In this document: positions 12,029 through 25,655 of the stretch, one piece after another
Position numbering within the stretch: the stretch's first letter is position 1
Layout of the letters: each line of letters opens with the position of its first letter
Made by a program: the position numbers and the translations under genes
Notes under the pieces: generated by a model
Database searches by the model: none
Told to the model about the DNA's origin: nothing
Seen by the model: the letters and a program-made list of their open reading frames with translations, nothing else
NCBI RefSeq assembly: GCF_003674065.1
Contig: NZ_RDBE01000007.1
Coordinates: 600,953-664,952, forward strand
Direction of reading: 5' to 3'
DNA: 64,000 bases
From: Nocardioides mangrovicus
GTDB lineage: Bacteria; Actinomycetota; Actinomycetes; Propionibacteriales; Nocardioidaceae

Positions 12029-12064
12029 CCGCCTCCGGCGAGCTCACCGCAGAGGATGAGGCGG
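12029..12064. terminator. Inverted repeat after rbpA
   Basis: CCGCCTC (12029-12035) and GAGGCGG (12058-12064) bracket 22 bases just past the rbpA stop, a possible hairpin terminator between convergent rbpA and pgl. Confidence 0.4.
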
Positions 12065-12067
12065 GAA

Positions 12068-12118
12068 GACGCGCGGGGATGCGACGTCTGACCACCCAGG
12101 ACGCGCGGGGATGCGACG
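12068..12118. repeat. Two 19-bp direct repeats between rbpA and pgl
   Basis: GACGCGCGGGGATGCGACG occurs at 12068-12086 and again at 12100-12118, a 32-base period. It lies outside both coding regions. Confidence 0.85.
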
Positions 12119-12124
12119 CCTCGG

Positions 12125-12841
12125 CTACAGCTGGCTGGCGGCGGCCTCGTCGAGGAACCAGATGGTCTCCTGCGTCCCGTGGGGGCGGGCGGCCGGGACG
12201 TCGCCGCCGGACAGTGCCGTGGCGACCGCCTCGGCCTTGCCCTCACCGGAGACCACGAACCAGGTGGCGCGGGTGTGGTTGAGGGCGGGCAGCGTGAGGC
12301 TGACCCGCTCGGGCGGGGGCTTGGGGGAGTCGGTCACCGGGACGGCGATGGCGTCCTCGACGTCGATCTCGGGGCGGCCGGGGAACAGTGAGGCGACGTG
12401 CCCGTCGGGGCCGACGCCGAGCATCACCACCTCGAACTCGCCCGCGCCGGAGGCACGTAGGAGGTCGCCGTAGATCGTGGCGGCCTCCGCGACGGACCCG
12501 GCGTCCTCGGTGCTCGGCACCGGGTGGACCAGCGCTGGGTCGACGTCGAGCCGGTCGAGCATGCCGATGCGGGCTGCGCGGTCGTTGCGGTCGTCACTGT
12601 CGGGGGCCACGAACCGCTCGTCGCCCCACCAGAACGCCACCTTGCGCCAGTCCACCTGGGAGGAGCCCGCGAGCCGGGCGACCGTCTCGTGGATGGTCTC
12701 GGCGATGGTGCCGCCGGTCAGGGCGACGTGCGGCAGCCGGCGGGCGGCCTGGGCGTCGGCCAGCGCGACCAGCAGGTGCTCGGCGACGTCGGTGGCCAGC
12801 GCCTCGGGGGAGTCGCTGATCCGGATCTCGGGCTCGTTCAC
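12125..12841 (-). CDS. pgl: 6-phosphogluconolactonase
   Basis: A 238-residue enzyme of the NagB/DevB fold that hydrolyses 6-phosphogluconolactone in the oxidative pentose phosphate pathway. Family motifs include VALTGGT, FWWGDERFV, and LGVGPDGHVASLFPG with the catalytic His. The start GTG overlaps the opcA stop (GTGA), which fixes it. It is the last gene of tkt-tal-pgi-zwf-opcA-pgl on the minus strand. Confidence 0.95.
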   Translation of the reverse strand: MNEPEIRISDSPEALATDVAEHLLVALADAQAARRLPHVALTGGTIAETIHETVARLAGSSQVDWRKVAFWWGDERFVAPDSDDRNDRAARIGMLDRLDVDPALVHPVPSTEDAGSVAEAATIYGDLLRASGAGEFEVVMLGVGPDGHVASLFPGRPEIDVEDAIAVPVTDSPKPPPERVSLTLPALNHTRATWFVVSGEGKAEAVATALSGGDVPAARPHGTQETIWFLDEAAASQL

Positions 12842-13788
12842 GACGCGGTGGCCTTCCTCGAGGGGGTACGTCGCTGCTGGGTGCGTCCGTACTGGGCGAC
12901 CAGCTTCTTGGCGGTGGCGGCGTAGACGTCGTCCTCGTCGAGCCGGCGCAGCTCCTCGGCCAGCAGGTCGGGCACGTCGCGCCGTTTGAGGGCGACCGGC
13001 CGGTCGGGGTTGTCGGGGGAGCGGAAGGTGGCCAGCCGGCCGTCGAGGCGCTCGATCTCCACCGGGCCCTCCTTGCTCTGCAGCACCACGGAGGTGATGC
13101 CGGGCCCGGGCGAGGTCTCCCGGGTGACCTTCACCTTGAGCCGGTCGGCCAGCCACGCCGCCAGCAGGTCGGCACTGGGGCTGACCTTCTCGGCGGTCAC
13201 CACCGCGCCGCGGACCTTCAGCGGCTGCTGGTCCAGGGCTGCGGCCAGCAGCGCGCGCCACGGCGTGAGCCGGGTCCAGGCCAGGTCCGTGGTGCCGGGC
13301 GCGTACGCCGCGCAGAGCCGCCGCAGCGCGTTGGCCTTGCCGGTGCGCACCGAGGCGGCGTCGGTGATCCGCCGCTGCGCGAGGAGTCCGACGGGGTCGG
13401 AGGCCGGGTCGACCGGATGGTCGTTGGGCCACCACACGACGACGGGGGAGTCGGGCAGCAGCAGCGGCATCACGACCGAGTCGGCGTGCTTGGTGACCTC
13501 GCCGCTGAGCCGGATCAGCGCGACCTCGCCTCCCCAGGCGTCGCCGATGCCGATCTGGGCGTCGACGCGCCCCTTGCCCCGACCGTCGCCGATGATGACG
13601 CCGAGCACCCGGGCCGGGTGCTCGTGCGAGGCGCGGCGGGCGTCGTCGAGCGCTTGGTGGGCGGAGTCCTCGTCGACCAGGATGACCATCGTCATCACCA
13701 TGCCCATGGCCGGGCTGCCGTGCCGGGCGCGCTCGGCCACGAACTCCGCCGCGATGGCGCTGCTGGTGGTCTCGCTGAGCTCGATCAT
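12838..13788 (-). CDS. opcA: Glucose-6-phosphate dehydrogenase assembly protein OpcA
   Basis: A 316-residue allosteric partner needed for full activity of glucose-6-phosphate dehydrogenase in cyanobacteria and actinobacteria. The family pattern is recognisable in VVWWPNDHP and in a C-terminal domain with REDOX-neutral beta strands. The ATG at 13788 lies two bases after the zwf stop, so the pair is translated together. In the same position as M. tuberculosis Rv1446c. No catalytic residues are expected. Confidence 0.93.
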   Translation of the reverse strand: MIELSETTSSAIAAEFVAERARHGSPAMGMVMTMVILVDEDSAHQALDDARRASHEHPARVLGVIIGDGRGKGRVDAQIGIGDAWGGEVALIRLSGEVTKHADSVVMPLLLPDSPVVVWWPNDHPVDPASDPVGLLAQRRITDAASVRTGKANALRRLCAAYAPGTTDLAWTRLTPWRALLAAALDQQPLKVRGAVVTAEKVSPSADLLAAWLADRLKVKVTRETSPGPGITSVVLQSKEGPVEIERLDGRLATFRSPDNPDRPVALKRRDVPDLLAEELRRLDEDDVYAATAKKLVAQYGRTQQRRTPSRKATAS

Positions 13789-13790
13789 CG

Positions 13791-15331
13791 TTACGGACGC
13801 CTCCAGACCCGGCCGTCGCGGGCCATCATGTCGTGGGCCGACTGCGGGCCCCAGCTCCCGGACTCGTACGGGTCGGGCTTGCCGTGCCCGGCCCAGTAGT
13901 CGAGCACCGGGTCGAGCAGCTTCCAGGACAGCTCGACCTCCTCGTGCTGCGGGAAGAGCGGCGGGTCGCCGAGCAGCACGTCGAGGATGAGCTTCTCGTA
14001 CGCCTCCGGGCTGGCCTCGGTGAACGTGCCGCCGTAGGCGAAGTCCATGTTGACGTCGCGGATCTCCATGCCGGTGCCCGGCACCTTCGAGCCGAACCGG
14101 ATGGTGACGCCCTCGTCGGGCTGCACCCGGATCACCAGGGCGTTGTTGGTCAGGTCCTCGGTCTGCACGGCGTCGAAGGGCTGGTGCGGCGGCTTCTTGA
14201 ACACCACGGCCACCTCGGTGACGCGACGGCCCAACCGCTTGCCGGCCCGCAGGTAGAACGGGGCGCCGGCCCAGCGCCGGTTCTCGACCTCGAGCTTGAT
14301 GGCGCCGAAGGTGTCGGTGGCCGAGGTGCGGGGGATGTCGGCCTCGTCGAGGTAGCCGACGACCTTCTCCCCGCCCGCCCAGCCGGGCGCGTACTGGCCG
14401 CGGCTGGTGTGCAGGTCGAGCCGGGTGGGCAGCTTGAGCGAGGAGAGCACCTTCTGCTTCTCCACCCGCAGCGACGCGGCGTCGAAGGCGACCGGCTCCT
14501 CCATCGCGGTGAGCGCGAGCAGCTGCATCAGGTGGTTCTGGATGACGTCGCGCGTGGCGCCGATGCCGTCGTAGTAGCCGGCGCGGCTGCCGATGCCGAT
14601 GTCCTCGGCCATCGTGATCTGCACGTGGTCGACGTAGTGGGCGTTCCAGATGGGCTCGAACAGGTTGTTGGCGAACCGCATCGCCAAGATGTTCTGCACC
14701 GTCTCCTTGCCCAGGTAGTGGTCGATGCGGAAGACCGACTCGGGGTCGAAGACGCCGTCGAGCACCGCGTTGAGCTCGCGAGCGGAGGCCAGGTCGTGCC
14801 CGAACGGCTTCTCGACCACCACCCGACGCCAGGCGGGCAGGCCCGAGGCCTGCTTCTCCGGCGCGGTCAGCCCCACCTGCTGCAGCGACTCCACGACGCT
14901 GCCGAAGAACTTCGGCGGGATGGAGAGGTAGAAGGCGTGGTTGCCGCCGGTGCCGCGGGCCTCGTCGAGCTCGTCCAGGGTGCGGCGCAGGGTCTTGAAC
15001 GCCTGCTCGTCGCCGAACTCGCCCGGCACGAACCGGAAGCCCTCGGCCAGCTGCTTCCACACCTCCTCGCGGAACTCCGTGCGCGAGTGCTCGCGGACCG
15101 CGTCGTGGACGATCTGGGCGAAGTCCTGGTCGGCCCAGTCGCGGCGGGCGAACCCGACGAGCGAGAACCCCGGCGGCAGGAAGCCGCGGTTGGCCAGGTC
15201 GTAGATCGCCGGCATCACCTTCTTGCGCGACAGGTCGCCGGTGACGCCGAACAGCACCATCGAGCAGGGGCCGGCGATGCGGGGGAGCCGGCGGTCCTGC
15301 TCCTGACGCAGCGGGTTGGTCCAGGGGGCGC

Positions 15332-15335
<4 letters not shown>
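13791..15335 (-). CDS. zwf: Glucose-6-phosphate 1-dehydrogenase
   Basis: A 514-residue enzyme that oxidises glucose-6-phosphate to the lactone and makes NADPH. The coenzyme-binding strand reads [12 protein letters not shown], and the active-site signature RIDHYLGKE contains the substrate-binding and catalytic residues. The ATG overlaps the pgi stop (ATGA). It is the committed step of the operon, whose other members supply (pgi) or consume (opcA/pgl, tal, tkt) its metabolites. Confidence 0.97.
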
Positions 15336-16986
<1,651 letters not shown>

Positions 16987-16990
<4 letters not shown>

Positions 16991-18084
16991 TTCTCGGAGG
17001 CCTGGTCGAGCTGGCCCTGCACGGTGTCGAGCAGCTCGTGCCAGGACTTCTCGAACTTCTCCACGCCCTCACGCTCGAGCACGGCGATGACGTCGTCGTA
17101 GTCGATGCCGGCCGCCTTCAGGTCGGCCATGACCTGGTCGGCGTCGGCGTAGTGGTTGGTCACCTGGTCGCCCTCGATGTCGGAGTGGTCGCGCACGGCG
17201 TCCAGCGTCTTCTCCGGCATGGTGTTGACAGTGTTGGTCACGACCAGGTCGTCGACGTACATCGTGTCGCGGTAGTCGGGGTTCTTGACCCCGGTGGAGG
17301 CCCACAGCGGTCGCTGCTTGTTCGCGCCGGCGGCCGCGAGGGCCTCCCAGCGCTCGCCGGAGAAGAACCGCTCGTACTCGCGGTAGGCCAGCCGGGCGTT
17401 GGCCACGCCGGCCTTGCCGGCCAGGTCCGAACCGTCACCGAGACGCTGGTCGATCTCGGTGTCGACGCGGGAGACGAAGAACGAGGCCACCGAGTGGATC
17501 TTCGACAGGTCGTGGCCGGCCTCCTGGGCCTTCTCCAGCCCGGCGACGTAGGCGTCCATGACGCCCTGGTAGCGCTCGAGACCGAAGATCAAGGTGACGT
17601 TGACGCTGATGCCCTCGCCGATGACGGTGGTGATCGCCGGGGCGCCCTCCGTCGTGGCCGGGATCTTGATCAGCAGGTTCTCCCGGTCCACGGTCGACCA
17701 GAGCGTGCGGGCCGACTCGGTGGTGGCCTTCTCGTCGTGGGCCAGCAGCGGGGAGACCTCGATCGAGACTCGGCCGTCGACGCCGTCGGTGTCGTCCCAG
17801 ACCGGCTTGAGCACGTCGCAGGCGGTGCGCACGTCGGTGGTGGTGAGCTCGAAGACGGTGCGGTCGACGTCGGCGCCGTCGGCGGCCAGCTCGCGGACCT
17901 GGTCGTCGTAGCGCTCGCCCTCGGCCAGCGCCGCGGCGAAGATCGAGGGGTTGGTCGTGACGCCGACGACGTGGCTGTCCTTGACCAGGTCGGCCAGGTT
18001 GCCGGTCTCGAGCCGCTCGCGCGACAGGTCGTCGAGCCAGATGGAGACTCCGGACTCGGAGAGCTCCTGCAGGTGGTCACTCAT
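16987..18084 (-). CDS. tal: Transaldolase
   Basis: A 365-residue class I aldolase-type enzyme of the non-oxidative pentose phosphate pathway, transferring a dihydroxyacetone unit between sugar phosphates. [10 protein letters not shown] near the N-terminus and the Schiff-base motif LLIKIPAT are diagnostic; [15 protein letters not shown] follows. The ATG is preceded by AAGGAG at seven bases. It sits 27 bases after tkt and overlaps pgi. The long actinobacterial form matches M. tuberculosis Rv1448c. Confidence 0.96.
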
Positions 18085-18111
18085 GGTGCACTCCTTGGTG
18101 GGTTGAGGGCC

Positions 18112-20223
<2,112 letters not shown>

Positions 20224-20423
20224 CGTTGCGTCCTTCCCGTCGTCTTGATCGTTCAAACCGTGGTCTCGTCAGGCACAACGACAGATCGTCCCGCGCATTC
20301 CCGACGTCTGATCGACAGGCTACTCACGCCCGCCGGCGCCCCGGAACCGCCCGGAACGACAGCACCGCCGACATCGGCTCGCCGGGACCCGGCGCCCGCG
20401 GATCGGGAGCCGTCGGGCGGCGA

Positions 20424-20429
20424 TACAGT
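20424..20429 (+). promoter_or_regulatory. -10 box for a leaderless ctaB transcript
   Basis: TACAGT ends six bases before the ctaB GTG at 20436, the leaderless spacing, in the 212-base gap shared with the divergent tkt operon. Confidence 0.55.
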
Positions 20430-20435
20430 GAGTCG

Positions 20436-21383
20436 GTGACCCTGGTGGACTCTGAGGCAGCACGGCTGGGCGAGACCTCGGGGCGGGCCTCTCTCAAGGA
20501 CGTGCTGGGTGCGTACGTCGGGCTGACCAAGCCGCGGGTCATCGAGCTGCTGCTGCTCACCACGGTGCCGGTGATGTTCGCCGCGCAGCGGGGCGTGCCG
20601 CCGCTGGGCCTGGTCGTGGCCACCGTCGTCGGCGGCACGCTGTCGGCCGGCAGCGCCAACGCGCTCAACTGCGTCTACGACCGCGACATCGACGAGCACA
20701 TGCGACGCACCCGGCGTCGGGCCCTGCCGCGTCACGTCGTCTCCCCCCGCGCCGCCCTGGTCTTCGGGCTGGCGCTGGTGGTCGTCTCCACCGTCGTGCT
20801 CGGCACGCTGGTCAACTGGCTCTCGGCCTGGCTGGCCCTGGCGGCCAGCGCCTTCTACCTCTTCGGCTACACGATGCTGCTCAAGCGGCGCACCGCCCAG
20901 AACGTCGTGTGGGGCGGCCTGGCGGGCTGCTTCCCGGCACTGATCGGGTGGACGGCAGTCACCGACCGGCTGGCCTGGGCGCCGGTGGTGCTCTTCGCCG
21001 TGGTGTTCCTCTGGACGCCGCCGCACACCTGGGCGCTGGCGATGCGCTACCGCGAGGACTACGCCCGCGTCGACGTGCCGATGCTCCCGGTGATCCGCTC
21101 CGCGCGCGACGTGGCCCGCCAGATCGTGGCCTACGCGTGGGTGATGGTGGCGGTCTCGCTGCTCTACTGGCCGGTGGCGCACACCGGCCCCGTCTACCCC
21201 GTGGTGGCCGGTGTGCTGGGTGCGGCCTTCCTGGTCGAGGCGCACCTGATGCTGGCCCGGGCCGGCGCCAGCGACGACCTGACGGTGGTGCGGCCGATGC
21301 GGCTGTTCCACTGGTCCAACATGTATCTCTCGCTGCTCTTCGTGGCCGTCGCGCTGGAGCCGCTGGTCCCGCTCGCCCGGTAG
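20436..21383 (+). CDS. ctaB: Protoheme IX farnesyltransferase (heme O synthase)
   Basis: A 315-residue polytopic membrane enzyme of the UbiA superfamily that adds a farnesyl chain to heme b for cytochrome oxidase. [14 protein letters not shown] opens the protein; the first Asp-rich motif [16 protein letters not shown] binds the prenyl diphosphate through Mg, and a second conserved loop reads [19 protein letters not shown]. The GTG at 20436 is chosen from the -10 spacing. Heme A synthase (ctaA) lies 5 kb away, separated by a glycosyltransferase insert. Confidence 0.95.
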   Translation: MTLVDSEAARLGETSGRASLKDVLGAYVGLTKPRVIELLLLTTVPVMFAAQRGVPPLGLVVATVVGGTLSAGSANALNCVYDRDIDEHMRRTRRRALPRHVVSPRAALVFGLALVVVSTVVLGTLVNWLSAWLALAASAFYLFGYTMLLKRRTAQNVVWGGLAGCFPALIGWTAVTDRLAWAPVVLFAVVFLWTPPHTWALAMRYREDYARVDVPMLPVIRSARDVARQIVAYAWVMVAVSLLYWPVAHTGPVYPVVAGVLGAAFLVEAHLMLARAGASDDLTVVRPMRLFHWSNMYLSLLFVAVALEPLVPLAR

Positions 21384-21590
21384 AGCTCGGGAGGAGACGG
21401 ACCCGGCGAGCGGCGCGCGCCGCCGAAGAACTTTTCGGACAGATTCGGATACTTGCCGCTAATCGAATCGTACGTTCGGTCAGGTTTGGTGCCGTGGTCT
21501 TCCGAGTGTCGGAGGCCCTGGCCAGACTGGTGGGCGTACGAGGGACCGCGGGGGGACGCGGACCCGCGACCCGGGGGGAACGGGCCACAC

Positions 21591-22604
21591 ATGGACTCAG
21601 TCATCGGCACCAGCGGCGAGACCGGCAGCCACAGCGAGATCGGCACCGGCACGACCAGGACGGTCGCGCAGGAGCTGCGGGCCGAGCTGGGCGCGGAGCT
21701 CTCCAGCGACGAGCTGCACGCCGAGCTGGAGCAGAGCGCCCCGAGCGCGCCGATGAGCCTGCCGGTCCAGTCCGACCGGCACCACGCGCGGTCGGCGCCG
21801 GTGCCGGCGTACCCGCAGGCGCGTGAGCGACGGCGCCCGGTGGCGCTGCCGGTCACGGTCGTCATCCCGACCTGGAACGAGGGCAAGAACATCGGGCACG
21901 TCCTCGAGCAGCTGCCGCCCGTGGAGCAGCTGATCATCGTCGACGCCAACTCCGACGACGGCACCCTCGACGTGGTCCGTCGCTACCGTCCCGACGCGAC
22001 CGTGCTGCTGCAGGCGCCGTCGGGCAAGGGCAACGCGACCCGCGCCGGCCTCGAGGTGGCCACCGCCGAGAACATCATCTGCATGGACGCCGACGGCAGC
22101 ATGGACCCCCGCGAGATCCCGGCGTTCCTGGCGCTGCTGAGCAACGGCTACGACATGGTCAAGGGCTCGCGCGGCGCGGTCGGCGGTGGCTCGACGGACT
22201 TCACGCCGCTGCGGCGGGCGGGCAACCGCGGCCTGGTCGGGATCTACAACCTGATGTTCGGCACCAACCTGTCCGACATCACCTTCGGCTACATCGGCTT
22301 CCGGCGCGAGGTGCTGCCGCGGCTGGGCCTGTATGCCGAAGGCTTCGAGATCGAGGTGCAGATGGTCGCCCACGCGCAGCTGGCGGGCCTGCGGTTCGCC
22401 GAGCTGCCCAGCCGCGAGACCGACCGGCTGACCGGCGACTCGCACCTGCGCACCTTCAAGGACGGCCACCGGGTGCTGCGCACCATCGTCCGCTCGCGGG
22501 TGGCCCCCGGGCGGGAGTGGTGGCGCCACGTCGGTTCCGAGCCGCTGCGCTACGACGTCGCCCCGAAGGGCAGCGGGAACACGCTGTCGGAGAAGGCCCG
22601 ATGA
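21591..22604 (+). CDS. GT-A family 2 glycosyltransferase
   Basis: A 337-residue nucleotide-sugar transferase. After an 80-residue polar N-terminal extension the GT2 fold begins at VVIPTWNEGKNI; IVDANSDDGT and the metal-binding MDADGS follow. Residues around GYIGFRREVL and the FEIEVQM segment resemble dolichyl-phosphate/polyprenol-type GT2 enzymes. No transmembrane helix is clear, so it probably works at the inner face of the membrane. The ATG is preceded by GGGGGGAA. It heads a four-gene set with overlapping stops and starts. The 207 bases upstream contain the only AT-richer stretch nearby (21425-21495), probably the promoter. Confidence 0.85.
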   Translation: MDSVIGTSGETGSHSEIGTGTTRTVAQELRAELGAELSSDELHAELEQSAPSAPMSLPVQSDRHHARSAPVPAYPQARERRRPVALPVTVVIPTWNEGKNIGHVLEQLPPVEQLIIVDANSDDGTLDVVRRYRPDATVLLQAPSGKGNATRAGLEVATAENIICMDADGSMDPREIPAFLALLSNGYDMVKGSRGAVGGGSTDFTPLRRAGNRGLVGIYNLMFGTNLSDITFGYIGFRREVLPRLGLYAEGFEIEVQMVAHAQLAGLRFAELPSRETDRLTGDSHLRTFKDGHRVLRTIVRSRVAPGREWWRHVGSEPLRYDVAPKGSGNTLSEKAR

Positions 22605-23653
22605 GCGGGGCCGAGGCGGGCCTCGACGTCACCGACGCGAGGGTCCTGCGCATCCCGGCGCAGCGGCTGGGTGGTGCCCGCACGCCGTCGGCCACCGAGG
22701 CCACGGCGACCCTGACCGCGAGCGTGGTCATCTGCTGCTACACCTTCGCCCGGTGGGCCGACGTGCGGCTGGCGATCGCCTCGGCGGTCTCCCAGGAGCC
22801 GGCACCCGAGCGGGTGGTGGTCGTCGTCGACCACAACCCCGACCTCCTCGAGCGGATGCTCGACGAGCTGCTGCCGGCCTACGCCGAGCTCGGCGACCAG
22901 GTCGTCGTCGTCGCCAACCGGCATGCCCAGGGCCTCTCGGGCGCACGCAACACCGGCCTGGAGCTGGTGAGCTCCGACGTCGTGGCGTTCCTCGACGACG
23001 ACGCCCGGGCCACCACCGGCTGGCTGGCCGCGCACCTGGCCGCCTACGAGGACCACGAGGTGGTCGGGGTGGGCGGTCGCCTCGAGCCGGCCTGGGACGT
23101 CGAGCGGCCGGGCTGGTTCCCCGCCGACTTCGACTGGGTGATCGGCTGCACCCACAGCGGCGTGCCCGACGCGGGTGAGATCCGCAACCCGATCGGTGCG
23201 AACATGTCCTTCCGCACCGCCGAGCTCCGGGCCGCCGGTGGGTTCAGCGAGGAGCTGGGCCGCGTCGGCGGTGCCGGCGCCGGGTGCGAGGAGACCGAGG
23301 CCAGCCTGCGGGTCACCGCCGACGGCGGCCGGGTCTGGTACGTGCCCGAGGCGCTGGTCGAGCACCGCGTCACCCGCGACCGCGGCACCTGGGCCTACTT
23401 CCGTCGTCGCTGCGTCGCCGAGGGCCGCTCGAAGGCCACGGTGCGCGAGCTCTCGCGGCGACCGCTGGGCACCGAGCGTGCCTACGCCACTCGCGTGCTG
23501 CCGCGCTCGTTCGCGCGCGCCGTGGGCGAGGGCCTGCGCGGACGTCCCGACGGGCTGCAGCGGGCGGCGGCGATCGCCGCGGGCCTGGGGCTGACGTCGT
23601 ACGGCTATCTCACCGCCGGGGTGGCTGCACGCCGTCGACGCCGGAAGGGCTGA
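22601..23653 (+). CDS. GT-A family 2 glycosyltransferase
   Basis: A 350-residue second glycosyltransferase, overlapping the first by ATGA. The domain begins at ASVVICCYTFARW; a DDDA metal-binding motif sits in VAFLDDDARATTGWL, and an acceptor-side CEETEASLR with the typical ED-like acidic pair follows. A basic, mildly hydrophobic C-terminus (YLTAGVAARRRRRKG) may anchor it at the membrane. With its neighbours it looks like part of an extracellular or cell-wall glycan pathway; sugar and acceptor are unknown. Confidence 0.85.
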   Translation: MSGAEAGLDVTDARVLRIPAQRLGGARTPSATEATATLTASVVICCYTFARWADVRLAIASAVSQEPAPERVVVVVDHNPDLLERMLDELLPAYAELGDQVVVVANRHAQGLSGARNTGLELVSSDVVAFLDDDARATTGWLAAHLAAYEDHEVVGVGGRLEPAWDVERPGWFPADFDWVIGCTHSGVPDAGEIRNPIGANMSFRTAELRAAGGFSEELGRVGGAGAGCEETEASLRVTADGGRVWYVPEALVEHRVTRDRGTWAYFRRRCVAEGRSKATVRELSRRPLGTERAYATRVLPRSFARAVGEGLRGRPDGLQRAAAIAAGLGLTSYGYLTAGVAARRRRRKG

Positions 23654-23657
23654 GCCA

Positions 23658-25655
23658 GTGCCTCGGGGGACGGTGCTGGACGAGGAGACGTCCGGACAGC
23701 CGGGCTACGGCCTGCGCGAGATGTTCGGAGCGGGGGGAGCGGAGGACCGGAGGCGGTCGGCCACGGCGTGGTCGACGCCCCGGCCCTCCGTCGTGGCTGC
23801 GGGCCCGACCCGCCAGCGCATCTCGCGGGGCAACCGCTGGGCGCTGGGCCTCTCACTGCTGGGGACGCTGAGCTGGGTCCTCGCGTGCCTGCGCATGGAC
23901 CCGACCTCCTACACCGACCTCGGCCTGGTCAGCGCCACCGACGGCTTCTTCTGGGTCGCACTCACCTGCGCGGTGGCCGCCTTCACGTGCGCGCTGCGCG
24001 CGACCCGCTTCCGCTGGCCGGTGGCGCTGGTCTCGCTCCTGGTGATCGTCGCCGTGCTCTACGCGACGCCGTCGTGGATCGAGGGCACGCCGCGGGTCGA
24101 GGCCGTCTACCGCCACATCGGCATCGCCGATTCCTTCGCCCTCAACGGCACGCTACAGCGCCACCTGGACGCCTACTTCAACTGGCCCGGCCTCTTCGCC
24201 GCCCTCGGGATGCTGCAGAAGTCGGCGGGGCTGCCGGACCTGATCGCGATCGCTCGCTGGGCGCCGCCGGTGGCGATCCTCGGCTACGTCGCGCCGGCGC
24301 TGCTCATCGCGCGCTCGCTCACCGCCAAGTCGCGGGTGCAGTGGCTGGCGGTAGGCGTGTTCGTGGTGGTCGACTGGACCGGCCAGGACTACATGTCGCC
24401 GCAGACCTTCGCGTTCTGGCTGCTGATGTGCATCGCCGGCATCGTCATGACCGTCATCCGCCGCTGGGACGACCCCGACCACGAGGGCCCCTCGGCGAGG
24501 CTGCGCCCGATCGAGCGGTTGCGGGCACGGCTGCGTCCCCAGCAGGCCGCGGCCCGCGTCGACGGCGCCCACCGGCTGTGGGTGGGCGAGGCCGGTCGCC
24601 GCGTCCGGCTCTCCCGGGCGCAGTGGCGTGCGGTGCACCTGGTGGTGGCGCTGGGTGGCAGCGCCCTGATCGCCAGTCACCAGCTGACGCCGTTCATGCT
24701 CGTCCTGGTGCTCTTCGCGCTGTGGCTGGTGGGGCGCACGCCGCACTGGCAGCTGTGGTTCGGGGCCGGCGTCCTGGTGCTGGCCTGGCTGCTGGTGCCC
24801 GCGTGGCCGTTCGTCTCCGGGCACATCGGGGAGATCACCGGCGGGCTGACCAACACCAGCTCCGGTGCCTCGCAGAACCTGGGCGGTCGCACGGCGAGCG
24901 GCAGCGCGCAGCACCACCTGGTGGTGAACGCGATCATGGTCGAGACCCTGGCGGTCTGGCTGCTGGCGGGGCTCGGCACGCTGCTACTGGTCTCCGAGCG
25001 ACGCCGTGTGCGGGCGGTGCTGCTGCTGGCGGGCATGCCGTTCCTGCTGGTGCCGCTGCAGACCTACGGCGGCGAGATGCTCATCCGCGCCTACCTGTTC
25101 AGCCTGCCGCTGGTCGGCTTCCTGGTCGCGGTGTTCCTGCACGCGGCGACGCGACGGCGTCCGACCGACCGGCGCCCCTGGCGCGGGGTGGCCCTCGCGG
25201 TGGTGCTGCTCGTGCTGGCCTCGACGACCGTGCTGACCCGCTACGGCAACGAGCGCGGCGACAGCTTCCGGCCCGCGGAGGTGAACCTGTACTCCTGGTT
25301 CTTCGAGCACACGCCGAAGGAGTCGACCGTCGAGCTGATCGACGCCAACTCCCCGCGCAACTGGCACCGCTACGCCTACGACGTGTGGATGTACTACGAG
25401 GAGGCGGCGCCGGGCCCGCGCTGGGAGAAGGACCCCACCGCCGACCGGCTGCTGGCCGACATCGCCAAGCGCGGGCACAACCGCAAGCACGCCTACGTCA
25501 TCTACACGCCCTCGATGGCGCGGATGGCGCAGCTCTCGGGCAACGCACCGGCCTCGACCTTCACCAAGGTCATCGACGAGCTGGACCACGACCCGCGGTT
25601 CAAGCTCATCCACCGCACGTCCGGCGGGTCGGTCTGGGAGGTGGTGGGCTCATGA
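23658..25655 (+). CDS. Large polytopic membrane protein, possible GT-C-type glycosyltransferase
   Basis: A 665-residue protein with a roughly 65-residue cytoplasmic N-terminus, then about a dozen transmembrane helices, and a soluble C-terminal region of about 120 residues. I do not recognise a named family. The membrane topology with acidic residues in the first extracellular loops (MDPTSYTDLGL; the first loop of GT-C enzymes usually carries the catalytic Asp) and the position between two GT2 genes and a small membrane protein suggest a lipid-linked sugar transferase or glycan polymerase. The GTG start is four bases after the preceding stop. A central polar segment (24,480-24,600) is an intracellular loop. 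Confidence 0.55.
   Translation: MPRGTVLDEETSGQPGYGLREMFGAGGAEDRRRSATAWSTPRPSVVAAGPTRQRISRGNRWALGLSLLGTLSWVLACLRMDPTSYTDLGLVSATDGFFWVALTCAVAAFTCALRATRFRWPVALVSLLVIVAVLYATPSWIEGTPRVEAVYRHIGIADSFALNGTLQRHLDAYFNWPGLFAALGMLQKSAGLPDLIAIARWAPPVAILGYVAPALLIARSLTAKSRVQWLAVGVFVVVDWTGQDYMSPQTFAFWLLMCIAGIVMTVIRRWDDPDHEGPSARLRPIERLRARLRPQQAAARVDGAHRLWVGEAGRRVRLSRAQWRAVHLVVALGGSALIASHQLTPFMLVLVLFALWLVGRTPHWQLWFGAGVLVLAWLLVPAWPFVSGHIGEITGGLTNTSSGASQNLGGRTASGSAQHHLVVNAIMVETLAVWLLAGLGTLLLVSERRRVRAVLLLAGMPFLLVPLQTYGGEMLIRAYLFSLPLVGFLVAVFLHAATRRRPTDRRPWRGVALAVVLLVLASTTVLTRYGNERGDSFRPAEVNLYSWFFEHTPKESTVELIDANSPRNWHRYAYDVWMYYEEAAPGPRWEKDPTADRLLADIAKRGHNRKHAYVIYTPSMARMAQLSGNAPASTFTKVIDELDHDPRFKLIHRTSGGSVWEVVGS

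Noticed and set aside
20224..20435. Promoter of the tkt operon in the divergent gap
   Set aside because: TAGCCT (20317-20322, minus) is the only candidate -10, without a -35 and with a long leader; too weak to list as a feature.
21461..21478. Palindrome around CGTACG upstream of the first glycosyltransferase
   Set aside because: The arms differ by a one-base bulge and no promoter element is aligned with it.
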